From assembly GCA_013397845.1 (NCBI GenBank), contig VZTG01001875.1, positions 208,856-272,855 of the forward strand: DNA of 64,000 bases, read 5' to 3'. Made by a program: the position numbers and the translations under genes. Below the pieces are notes generated by a model that searched no databases, was not told where the DNA came from, and was given only the letters and a program-made list of their open reading frames with translations. This DNA is from Melanocharis versteri. Lineage: Eukaryota > Chordata > Aves > Passeriformes > Melanocharitidae. Shown here piece by piece: positions 29,760 to 39,760 of this stretch. Each line of letters starts with the position of its first letter. Positions within the stretch are counted from its first letter, which is position 1.

Positions 29760-30960
29760 TTAGGAATAAGATACCCTTGATCCAGCGGGTGGGGGGGGAC
29801 AATTTCATTATCGTACCTATGGGTTCTTCCAACAGCTCAAAAAAAAGTCAACGGCAACATCACTTCAGCTCAGGGAAGGAAAACGCGAGCCTTACTCCTA
29901 CTTCTTCTACCCCTGCAACCCAAATGATCCGGTTTCTCCCCAAGCTGCACACTTCGCCTGTACCGGGAACACCGGCTGGGGGTGACACTCCACAGATCCC
30001 CGTACTCACTATTTTCCCCTCCCCGAAGAACGGCCACTGCACTCCAGGGCAGTGCGCTCTTTCGAGATGTTTTCGCTCATTTATAGAAACCGGAGGACAG
30101 AGCACACGCGGGGCCGACGAGCCGCTGTCATTACGCCCCCGACGCGGCGCTCGGCGGGCNNNNNNNNNNNNNNNNNNNNNNNNNNNNNNNNNNNNNNNNN
30201 NNNNNNNNNNNNNNNNNNNNNNNNNNNNNNNNNNNNNNNNNNNNNNNNNNNNNNNNNNNNNNNNNNNNNNNNNNNNNNNNNNNNNNNNNNNNNNNNNNNN
30301 NNNNNNNNNNNNNNNNNNNNNNNNNNNNNNNNNNNNNNNNNNNNNNNNNNNNNNNNNNNNNNNNNNNNNNNNNNNNNNNNNNNNNNNNNNNNNNNNNNNN
30401 NNNNNNNNNNNNNNNNNNNNNNNNNNNNNNNNNNNNNNNNNNNNNNNNNNNNNNNNNNNNNNNNNNNNNNNNNNNNNNNNNNNNNNNNNNNNNNNNNNNN
30501 NNNNNNNNNNNNNNNNNNNNNNNNNNNNNNNNNNNNNNNNNNNNNNNNNNNNNNNNNNNNNNNNNNNNNNNNNNNNNNNNNNNNNNNNNNNNNNNNNNNN
30601 NNNNNNNNNNNNNNNNNNNNNNNNNNNNNNNNNNNNNNNNNNNNNNNNNNNNNNNNNNNNNNNNNNNNNNNNNNNNNNNNNNNNNNNNNNNNNNNNNNNN
30701 NNNNNNNNNNNNNNNNNNNNNNNNNNNNNNNNNNNNNNNNNNNNNNNNNNNNNNNNNNCGAATGGGAGCTGTCTGGTGGATTCATCCGGCGCAGCTCAGC
30801 CCTCGCCCGGGCCGCTGCGGGGGTGACACAGCCCAGCAGCCACCCCGGGGTGACACACACCGCACAGCGGCCCCGGGCACGGGGCACACAGCGTCTCACT
30901 GCGGCACGGCTCCTGGGCACCCTCACACCGCCGCAATATGCGGGGAGGGATGGCAAAGGG
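29760..30960 (-). promoter_or_regulatory. CpG island, putative RNF144A promoter and first exon
   Basis: CpG-rich DNA flanks the gap on both sides. In mammals the order is CMPK2, RSAD2, RNF144A, with RSAD2 and RNF144A in the same direction, which would place the RNF144A 5' end here on the minus strand. One minus-strand donor-like GTGAGT lies at 30004-30009. No RNF144A coding sequence was recognised below this point, as expected if a long first intron follows. The assignment rests on synteny only. Confidence 0.4.
30160..30758. other. Assembly gap (599 N) in a CpG island
   Basis: Unknown sequence in the centre of the GC-rich segment at 29.8-31.0 kb. Long open frames crossing it are artefacts. 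Confidence 0.99.
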
Positions 30961-33900
30961 GGGGTAAAAAGCTACGCTTCCTCTCACACACAGCCGAATA
31001 CTGTGAAAAGCTCAATTTCAGGTTGTCTAGTGCAAGAATTTGCACCGAGCCTGAAGATGGAAGATGAGCTTGAGAAGCTGCTTGTCTGCAGTCTTCTGAA
31101 TAGACTGGCTTTTCTCTCTTATTTACCATAACAGAAGATAATCTTATTTTTGTCCTCGGATATTTATGGGTAGCTGTCCCTTTCGTATCGGCTGTCATCT
31201 GAACAGCACAAGGTATTCGAACTGTCTTCTCCCAGCACAGCCCAGTCCACTCAGGCTTGTCACAAGTGCCTTTCATCAGGAGGAGAATCACCACCATTGT
31301 TCTCCATTTCAGCCTAGATGCTGCCCTTGGCACCGTGCAAGCAGCACCCCCCCCGCTAAATGCAGACAATGCATCCAGAATTACACATCTCTTGATGTGA
31401 ATGCAGCCACACATTCTGCGAGTATGGCTTACATTACAGAAAAAAAAAAAAATACAGACAAACTTAAGAAAATAGAAACATTTATTGAAAGGTGCAACGC
31501 AGTCGTGAAATACTTAGCGCTAATTATTTGACGCTACTACTCCAAAATTCATCATTTGTAAACATTCAAATATATCAGCATCCTTCACACTGAAAAAAAG
31601 GACATCCTAAAGTGCATGTTAACTGACAATTTTACTCATTACCCAAGATATAGTCACAATTTTATCAGAAGTCATCCTCCTAAACACTCATCCTCTACAA
31701 TTTGTTTACAAATAGAAACAACTGTATAGTGTTAGTAGGATGCAGTGTCATTTCCTTCCCAATTCGGCGTCTTTAGCAAGTGCTTAGCTGCAATACTATG
31801 ATATTATACGCAAAAATACAATTAAGCATATCTGCGCTTATAAGACTTTAATTTAATCCTGACTTTTCAGGATCACAACATACTTGTAATCACTAAGCCT
31901 GGGAGTAACCCTTTTGAATTCAGTTTTATTTTTCTAGACCCATCCTGAAAGGTAGCCCCTACTGTATAATGAAAGCCTAAAGTCTACTTTTGGTCCAATA
32001 TGAACCGTGTTTATAATTTATTTTTTTTTAATAAACTAGATGAATCAACTGTAGCCAAATTTTTGTTGTTTTACACAACAATAAATTTTGCATATAAAAA
32101 TGCCAATAGCTGTTCATTAACTTAAATGACTCTCAGTCAAACTGTATAATGTCAGATTCTTAATTTCCAATGTACACAACTCATATTTCCTTTGAAAAAG
32201 AGTATCACACAGAGCAGAAACTTTTTATTAATTATGTATGGTAGCAAGAGATGATTTGAAATCCCTAACATTTTAAGGAGGTAAGAACATAGAACCTTCT
32301 AACAAAAGCCATCTTAAATGTCTGTGCATTATTTAATGGATTTTGACATTTTCAGCTCCTTCTTGTTTCTCCTGCAGCTTCCTCCGTAGGCACAGAGGAA
32401 GCAAAAGAATAGCCATTTACAGGGTAAAATGCAAAGCAAACAATGGCAGGATTTCTGGATCTGAACCAGAGTTTGTGTGCCTCATATCTGTGTGCTGTGC
32501 TACAGCTGGCATTTTCTGCAGAAGCTGCAGGGTGGTAGATTTTTTGGTACATTGATGCACTGAATATTTCCCCATGCTGGGACTGAGCCAGCAGCAAAGG
32601 AAAATGTTTCTTTCCTATCAGTGCGGTGTAGGTACTGAGGAAGAGACTAGATTTAATATTTGAGCAGGGGAAGTCAAACCCCAGTTACATAAATTTGCAC
32701 TGTCCTTAGAGCCAGGGAAAACTCCAGCCAAGGTCAGTGAAATAGCTGCCAAAAGACTGTGGGGTTACTGTGTGTGGGCCACATTTTAAATGTCACTTAC
32801 TGTTAATACAAGAAAAAACAATACTGAAATGTCAGTGTCTAGGAAGTATTGTAATTGCAAAATGCAAAATACAAAGGAACAAAAGTGCACCACTGAGTAT
32901 AGTTACAGTCAGGATAGTAAAAATAGAAACTGAAGGAATTATAAATGGAAACATTTTCACAGGGTATTCAGAGGAGCACTTTCCCTTACACTGAAGTAGC
33001 AGCTCCTACTTAAGCATTTTCCCCCTTCAACTTTGAAGATGCATTAGGTGAATGCAAAACATTTCTCTCAAAAACTTCTTAAAAAAATCAACTAGCATTT
33101 CCAAAAAAAAATTAAAGAAGGTGTCATTTTCTGTACGCGGTACATTTAATGCATGCTGGCTCCCAGCTGCTGCAAATATTTAAATGTGTGAGACAGTCCA
33201 GACATTGAGTTCAGTGGACAGGATGAATGAGTAGTGCCGTCTGACTTCTGCTCTGTGTAATGCCTATCCCCGTGCTCTTCAGACAGAGGGAGGATGGGAC
33301 TAGATAAATTTGAAAAACTGCTATTATAAAGCCATAAAAATTGCCAGAAAACCAAGAATGAGGGCAGTATATTAGATTATTTTTCAGGTTTTGGGGATTT
33401 TTAAACTTTTTCTATATTTTATATTGATGCTGCCTGCTCTTAAAATCAAAGGCAGCTCTCACAAAACTCAGTTAGTTTCATTTAATGTCTACAGGTTTGT
33501 AACCAAGAAGCTAATTAGTTACTGAGACAAGCAACCTTTAAAACAAGGTTGCTTGATATATGAACTTTGTTGTTTGTAGTTCCATGGCTTAGCAAAATAA
33601 AAAGCTAGTATGCAACAGAAGATATATATTAGGTTGTTCTACATGGTATTAATTAGTTTGAGAAGGAATCTTCATCAGAACTGTATGCCCACAGCTAGAA
33701 AATAGTTAAAAATAATGAATCAATATTTGCAGATGAAAGGAAAATGGAGATAATAAAATGAAAACCATGTTTCACTATAAATATTTGTTAGAACTAAGGA
33801 CATTGCCAATGTGAAATACGATGTTGTTTATCATTAGGTAAAATGTACCTCTGGTTTTAGGATGGACGGATACAATATTTTTTTCATGACTAAAAATATG

Positions 33901-34363
33901 TTTTCACAGAAAATTACATCCACAAACACTTTTGCAAATATCATGTGTGTATATAGAGGAAAGGGAGAAGATGCTGTTACAGTTAGGTCTTAAAGAATGA
34001 AAATTGCCATTTTTTTCCACCTTGATTTCCTTTTAAATACGTGATTGCTTAATGATTCCTAGATTCTGACTCTCTATTACCCCTGAAAAAGGCGGAGGGT
34101 GCTTCCAGAGTCCTGCGAGCTGGCCCTCATGTGATCTACCGAGGAAGTGCAATTCATCTTTTCCTGAGAAACAGGCAGAATGCATTCCCTGATAAGAATT
34201 TTGACTTCTCTGTCATTACAGCTGTTCAGAATTCATTGGAGATTGGGGGATTTTTTTGGTTTGTTATCTGGCATGCACACTCAGGTAGTATTTTATAAAC
34301 ATTTTCTGCATGACATTATGTTAACGGTTTGCCTTTAAGTCCTTCGTGCAATGGACTAGAAAG
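30960..34363. other. Intergenic DNA and possible long RSAD2 3' UTR
   Basis: Mostly AT-rich and non-coding. A 163-codon minus-strand open frame at 30923-31414 has no recognised domain. Minus-strand AATAAA matches at about 32224 and 31925 could serve longer RSAD2 transcripts. Confidence 0.5.
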
Positions 34364-34369
34364 TTTATT
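34364..34369 (-). other. RSAD2: Candidate RSAD2 polyadenylation signal AATAAA
   Basis: The minus strand reads AATAAA about 230 nt past the RSAD2 stop. Further matches lie at about 32224 and 31925, so a longer 3' UTR, as in mammals, is equally possible. No transcript evidence is available here. Confidence 0.4.
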
Positions 34370-34600
34370 TCAGAGATCTGTTCATGTAAAAGCTCTGAAA
34401 GTATTTGGTCATGCTCAAGAAAATAATAGACAATGTAATGTGCATTTGAAAAACGTGACATATTCACATATAGAGTTATACTGAACATCAGTCTGTGTAA
34501 AATACCAAGTGTAGTTAAAAGCATTTGATACAAGTATACACTCACCTATAAATATACACCTATTTTTACAAAATGCACTGCCCTAACTCAGTATATTGAG

Positions 34601-34765
34601 TCACCAGTCCAGTTTCATGTCAGCTTTACTCCACACATACTTTCCTCCTCTTCTTAGGAACATCTTCTCATCAAATCCACTGAATTTTATAGCTGCGTCT
34701 ACACCAACATCCAGGATAGACTTGGAAGGTTCTTTCCGTCCATTTCTACAGTTTAGAAAACGCAT
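34601..34765 (-). CDS. RSAD2: RSAD2 coding exon 6 and stop
   Basis: 165 nt including the TGA. It begins MRFLNCRNGRKEPSKSILDV and ends WSKADMKLDW-stop. The terminal aromatic residue is kept; it is known to be required for cluster assembly through the CIA machinery. The acceptor is TTCCAG. Confidence 0.96.
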   Translation of the reverse strand: MRFLNCRNGRKEPSKSILDVGVDAAIKFSGFDEKMFLRRGGKYVWSKADMKLDW

Positions 34766-37700
34766 CTGGAACATCAATAGATAAGATGATAAGACGATAG
34801 AAAGTCATTTTGCAAAAGCTTACACTTAAGCAAGTTGCACTGCAATTCCACAAAAGCCTATATAAGTGAATGAAGAGGTTCACTCTAGTCCTTAAAAGGT
34901 TCAGAAACTCATGGTTAGACATGTGACATATCTTAGCAGGAACAAAGCAATATCATAATTCTTGAAGATTAAACGTTGGCTCTTCAGTTACATGTAAACT
35001 AAGTAGGCACTCAAACTTAACTTTCAGGGCAAGTTCTGTATTTTTATATTAAAGAAAAAAAGCAAAGATGTCCTGCAAAAATAGACATCTACACCTAAAG
35101 ACTCATGATGCAGTGATTATGCATGCAAGCTGATGGTAACTTCTCCTTAGGTCATACTGTATTATAGTTCACAATATGTCTGATGGGAATAAATCACATC
35201 TGTTCCTTGTACTACATGGTAAAATTGTTTTATAGAATGCAGAGTAAATTTAACTGGTTATCACTGTTGTATACATATATATATTAGCATACAAATACCA
35301 CATATCAAAAAAAGACTTACATATTCATCCAGAATGAGGTATGAATCCCTCATCTGTAAAAGATGAAAAGAAAAAATAAATTAATATACAAATCAAAATT
35401 CCATTCTAGTGAAAAATGAGGGACAAAAAAACAACTATTCATTCAAAGTCTGATACAAATCTTTGAAACAGTTGCTGTATCACCACTATTTCAGTGAGCT
35501 TGGATGAAATTTATAGAAATAAATGACAGAATTACTAGAATAACTTTATGTATGAATAAGCTAGTAATTCCTGGAATATGACTTCTCCAATGTCTAATTG
35601 AAATATGGGTGCCCCACTGCATAAAGGTGTTTTAAATAATATCCAAGTTTCCTATTAACTTCTGTACCAGAAGAACTTAGAGTTTTGCATGCCAGAATGA
35701 TTATGCCATTTTCCAAACAAACGACATGGCCATTTAAACTGGGGTGTTTATTACCCCAACAAACAAAGGTGTTCTCCCAGCTCAGAGGTGAAAAAGCTCT
35801 CAGGTCTGCAACAAGAAATAGGCCAACATCTGAAATAAGACAGGCCTGCTTAGCTAAATGGGAGTCTCCTAAATGATCCTCCTTAAAATTCTCTGGGTAG
35901 CTGGAGCTTGCTGCTGTGTAGAACAGGAAATCTGATCAATTTGGTGTCCATCCTTCACACAGGTTTACCAGAAATCAGCAACAGTCTTCTGGAACCAAAC
36001 CTATCATAGGAAGCCTTTTTTTGTAGGACTTCTATTATGGGAAAAAAAAAAAAAGTAGAAACAGTTCTGGGTTCTCATCTTAACCCTTTCTCTGATGAGT
36101 GCTCCCTCCCAACAAATGCCTTAAATGCTAACTGCACAGTCCCACTTCTATGTCTTACATAGCAAAGGCAACCCAGTCTGCTCACTTGAGCTCTCCCTAC
36201 TTTAAGAAGTAAACTGTAAATGGAGTCTTAATCTGTGGAGAGGAAAAGGAACACAAAATGGGAGATATAAGGCATTCCTGAACGTGGTTCAACTTTCTAT
36301 TTCCTCACTTAATTCATAGATTTTCATAACGGTCAGTCTTCTAACTCTCCCCATCCCATGTTTAGGATCTGTAGGCATTTACAAAATGCCCTGAGCTCCA
36401 CCCTTAGGCACCAAAGTCCTTTAGTGGGGTTAATGTAAGCTGGATGGCAGCTGATCAAGTTAAGTGGTAGGCTCTGCAGGAGCACAAGGAGTCTTCTGCT
36501 GAATGAAGAGCCTGAGTGTGCAATCCAAAGGAGTTCAGACAGAAAGTGTTAAAAATGCAACTTTATTGTGAGAGGGATTATCCAAAACCACTGTTAGTTG
36601 GGTGCTGTTCCTCAGTGCCCAATATATTTCTGGTTGGGATGCTGTCTTACTTCATGTAGGCTGATGACACTGGCACAATGTAACATCACAGTGAATCTCT
36701 ATTAGGAAACTATACTTAGAGTATAAAGTGTGTTTATGTTAACTTTGAATCTTTTCAGGATCTTGTGCCCAAGTCAGGAAGAGTACTCCCACTGGTGTCC
36801 ACAGGACTGGGATCAATGGGTTTTTACTTCTCTGCTAATAACTTTGTTGCCATTGAAAAGCCTTAAAGAAAATTAAAAATCTTGGTTTCCACCATAACAA
36901 AACCAGTTGCTGATAAAGTTGTACTGCACCTCTTCTAAGCCGCTATTAATAGGGCAAATATTAATTGCCAGGAAAGTTTCTTGTTCCTTTCATATATTCT
37001 AACATTATTTAAAAATAAAGTTAGAAAAGGACAGTTTAATTTTTACCTTCTGGTTAGATTCTGGTACCAAACAGGAGACATCTTTGTGGCGATCCAGGAA
37101 TCGATCAAAGTCTTCATCACTGATAACAAATTTTTCTGCTTCTCTTAGAGCATCCTCACCACTGTTCTCCCCTTCAATAAGCAGGCACTGGAATACCTGG
37201 ACAAAGAAAGCACCTGGTTAAGAATTAATGTTTTCACTTGCCTTGAGGATAAGAGACTTCAGTCTCAGTAGCAATGTCTTTAATTTTTCTGTCAGTGGAG
37301 CCACAATGAAACAACTTGTGATAACTGAATACTCCACAAAGGTCATGGTGCAGACTTATTTTTTGGAAATTAACATAACAGAGTTCTAAATGTTATAAAT
37401 GATGATTTTCCTTACTATCTGAGATTTCACTTACAGTGTTTTTTGGGGTTTGGTTTTTTCCCTGAGTAATTCTGTGTGTATAACAATTTCCATGAGGCAA
37501 ATAATGAGAAATTATTTCACAAGCTCTCCTATATTTATGTCCTGTTATCTCTACCCATTTTCAAATTTATTTCTAGTAAAAAAATCATAATATGTGTACA
37601 TTTACATCTAATACTCTAGAAGAGAAAATTAATATACACTTATATCTTGCTAACAATATATTGACTTTAATGTATCACTGTTCAGTAATTTTTTCCTAAT

Positions 37701-39350
37701 TTTCTCCACACCATACATATTTTCACATGTTAAAACTTTCTGTATTAATTTTAATATGATAAAACAACCTAGATCTACACACACTGAAATAGTAATTTTC
37801 TGTACATAACACAACCAAAAAAAGATTCTTGACCTCCTGGGCTCCATTTAAGTGCAGAATGAGATAGAACGTGTTTAAGCACCATGAAACATTGACAAGA
37901 ATGCTCCTAAAACCAGCCCAAACTGGAGCTGGAGGTAAGACTCAGGTCCATAGATGTTCAGACAACTCCAGGACTTCACTTCACTACTACTTTTCTCTGA
38001 ACAGGAAACATGTGGTATATACTACTTTCTTACCTTCCAGCGCACAGGGTTGAGTGCCTTGATCTGCTCATTCATATCTTCCTCAACATTAAATCTGTTG
38101 ATGACTGAATTTATTTTAAAAGCAACAGCATGCTCTCGGCACCACTGTCTCAGTTTATGCAGATTTTCCACGTGGTTCTTCTTTCCTTGGCGACGACCAA
38201 TTAAAATGTTGACATCCTCATCAAAACTATCACATGAAATTGCCAGAATATCTAAATATTCACCTGAAAACAAGTTTTAAAAATTGATTAATATCCAGCC
38301 CATCAGCTAAAAGCTGTCAGGACTCTGCTCACTTTCACTTCCTTGTCATCTGTCATGAAATACCACGTAAATACAGTTCTGTGGAGTCATCCCATCAACC
38401 ACAAAAGCCACATCAACAGCAGCATCAAAACATGTAGTTTGTGTGCGTGTGTGTCCCCAGAATTATGGAGACAGGCGGAACTATTGTTTTATTACACCAT
38501 TATACCAAAAAGTTTTTTTGGTATAATGCCTATGTTCACAACAGATAATCAACACTGTTTCACTGGTATTTACATTTGGTTCACATTTACTATAAATGAA
38601 CCACTAAGAAACCATCTCCCACTTGCCCCCAAGCCCATCTGTGGGTGAGGCTGCCCCATGGAGGCTCCCCAGCCCTGCCAGTGCAGCTGTGCCCAGTGGT
38701 CCCTCCTTACCGTACTTCTCGAACCACTGCTTTCTGATCAGGCTGCCATTGCTAACGATGCTGACACTTGGGAGCTCCAACTCCTGCTTGCAAAACTGGA
38801 CCAGTTTGCCTACAAATTCGCCTTTGTCCTGAAGAAATGGTTCTCCTCCTGAGAAATTGATTTTCTCCATTCCTAGAGAAGGACCAAAGAAAGATGCTAT
38901 GAACCTCTGCTGCCCATCGCCTGCTCCTGCTCAATGCTATCAGTGCCCCACTGCAGCGGGACAGGGACATCCCCGGGATAACTTTTTCGACGGCACTTGG
39001 TCCTGCGGGGTCCCCCCTCCCCCGGACTCACCTGCTTCCTTGAGCATCGCCAGCCCCCGCTTGGCCTCCTCCAGGGGCAGCACGAAGGAGGTCTTGGCCG
39101 TGTGGAAGCAGAAGCCGCACTTGTAGTTGCACTGCCGGGTGAAGTGGTAATTGACGCTGGTGGGCGTCGGGGGCGCGTCGTCCCATTCCTGCTCCCGCTC
39201 CGGCCGGGGGGCCGAGTCCCGCCAGCCGGGCAGGGGCAGGGACAGGGACAAGGGAGCCAGGCTCCAGCACAGCGCGCCCAGGCGCCCCCGCAGCGCCGCC
39301 AGCACCGCCCGCCCGACGGACAGCAGCCGGCCCAGCACGGCCAGCTGCAT
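34601..39350 (-). CDS. RSAD2: Viperin, radical SAM antiviral enzyme (six coding exons)
   Basis: Viperin uses a 4Fe-4S cluster and S-adenosylmethionine to convert CTP to ddhCTP, a terminator of viral RNA polymerases, and sits on ER and lipid-droplet membranes (family knowledge). Coding exons on the minus strand are 39350-39032, 38872-38711, 38263-38034, 37196-37047, 35353-35321 and 34765-34601. Every junction has GT-AG ends and the phases join to one 1059-nt frame of 352 codons plus stop. Residues 1-45 form the hydrophobic, arginine-punctuated N-terminal helix region. The cluster motif CNYKCGFC has Cys74, Cys78 and Cys81, in the context NYHFTRQCNYKCGFCFHTAK. The SAM-binding NFSGGEPFL segment starts exon 2. 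The protein ends KLDW, the conserved C-terminus needed for cluster loading. Human viperin is 361 residues, and the difference lies mainly in the N-terminal segment. The gene is divergent from CMPK2. No frameshift or missing key residue is seen. Confidence 0.97.
35321..35353 (-). CDS. RSAD2: RSAD2 coding exon 5 (33-nt microexon)
   Basis: An 11-codon exon reading MRDSYLILDEY, between a TTTTACAG acceptor and a GTAAGT donor. It is too short for simple ORF detection. It was identified because it fills the gap between exons 4 and 6 in frame and matches the equally small exon of mammalian viperin. Confidence 0.93.
37047..37196 (-). CDS. RSAD2: RSAD2 coding exon 4
   Basis: 150 nt, phase 0 at both ends. 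It codes for VFQCLLIEGEN through LVPESNQK, 50 codons, matching the human exon in length and position. The acceptor is GTCCAG and the donor GTAAAA. Confidence 0.96.
38034..38263 (-). CDS. RSAD2: RSAD2 coding exon 3
   Basis: 230 nt from a TTTTCAG acceptor to a GTAAGA donor. It codes for EYLDILAISCDSFDE, then the GKKNHVENL and AFKINSVINRFN segments of the TIM-barrel core, ending NPVRWK. The human exon has the same boundaries. Confidence 0.96.
38498..38528. repeat. Perfect 14-bp inverted repeat with 3-nt loop
   Basis: Arms CATTATACCAAAAA and TTTTTGGTATAATG are exact reverse complements around a GTT loop, inside RSAD2 intron 2. It could form a hairpin in the transcript on either strand. No flanking target duplication was recognised. 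Confidence 0.85.
38711..38872 (-). CDS. RSAD2: RSAD2 coding exon 2
   Basis: 162 nt between a CTCTAG acceptor and a GTAAGG donor. It begins MEKINFSGGEPFLQD, the SAM-contacting GGEP segment of radical SAM enzymes, and runs to WFEKY, with a split glycine codon at each end. Intron 1 before it is only 159 nt. Confidence 0.96.
39032..39350 (-). CDS. RSAD2: RSAD2 coding exon 1
   Basis: Codes for residues 1-106 plus the first base of the next glycine codon. It holds the ATG, the membrane-associating N-terminus and the radical-SAM CxxxCxxC motif. The start ATG was chosen because it is followed by the hydrophobic helix expected of viperin. The exon ends GGAAGCAG before a GTGAGT donor. It is strongly CpG-rich, unlike the later exons. 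Confidence 0.95.
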
Positions 39351-39517
39351 GGCTAGGCTCGGCTCGGCTCGGCTCGGCTACGGCGGGATGCGCTGTGGTT
39401 CACTTGGACCCGCTTGGGCACGGTTCGACTGGACTTGGTTCGGCTGGTCTCGGCTTTGTTCAATCTGACCCGGCTCGGTTCGGTTCGGTTCGGCTCGGCT
39501 CGGCTCGGCTCGGCTCG
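39351..39517. repeat. Degenerate (GGCTC)n pentamer tandem array in RSAD2 5' UTR
   Basis: Begins directly after the RSAD2 start codon on its upstream side. Near-pure GGCTC/GGCTA units occupy 39351-39380 and GGCTC/GGTTC units occupy 39471-39517. The stretch between still shows a blurred 5-base rhythm (GGTTC, GGCTG, GACTT). The whole block looks like one old array with partly decayed units. Confidence 0.8.
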
Positions 39518-39635
39518 CAGGCTGCAGGGAAGTGTCCGGCGCTCCGCACTTAAATGCGCGGTGACCGCCTCCCCACGCCGCCCGTCCCGCCCCGCCCGTC
39601 CCGCTCCGCCGTGCCGGATCGCAGAGAACCGCTCG

Positions 39636-39646
39636 GTTTCGTTTTC
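39636..39646 (-). promoter_or_regulatory. RSAD2: Interferon-stimulated response element (ISRE)
   Basis: The minus strand reads GAAAACGAAAC, an exact GAAANNGAAA core with the following C. ISREs bind ISGF3 (STAT1/STAT2/IRF9) and IRF factors (established knowledge). It lies about 80-90 nt above the TATA-like box, a usual distance for interferon-stimulated genes. A weaker IRF-like GAAGCGAAACT lies beside it at 39658-39668 on the plus strand. Confidence 0.7.
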
Positions 39647-39760
39647 CCTTCTCGCAGAAGCGAAACTTGGCACCGAGCCGGGCGCCGTGTTTTCCTTCTC
39701 CCGCCGCGCCCCACGCGTGACCCCAGTGTCCCCATGCCCCAGAGCCGCTTCTTGGGCACG

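Larger units (their letters stand above)
39350..39760 (-). promoter_or_regulatory. RSAD2: RSAD2 CpG-island promoter and 5' UTR
   Basis: GC-rich, CpG-rich DNA extending from exon 1 upstream. On the minus strand it holds a TATA-like ATTTAAG at 39549-39555, about 200 nt before the ATG, and an interferon-stimulated response element upstream of it. If the TATA-like box is used, transcription starts near 39520 and the 5' UTR includes the whole pentamer array at 39351-39517. Confidence 0.65.

Noticed and set aside
29777..31131. Very long open frames (291-359 codons) on both strands near 30 kb
   Set aside because: They are open only because 599 N are read as unknown residues; the flanking real sequence shows no domain.
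30923..31414. 163-codon minus-strand open frame
   Set aside because: No recognisable domain, no splice logic, and it overlaps low-stop GC-rich sequence at the island edge.
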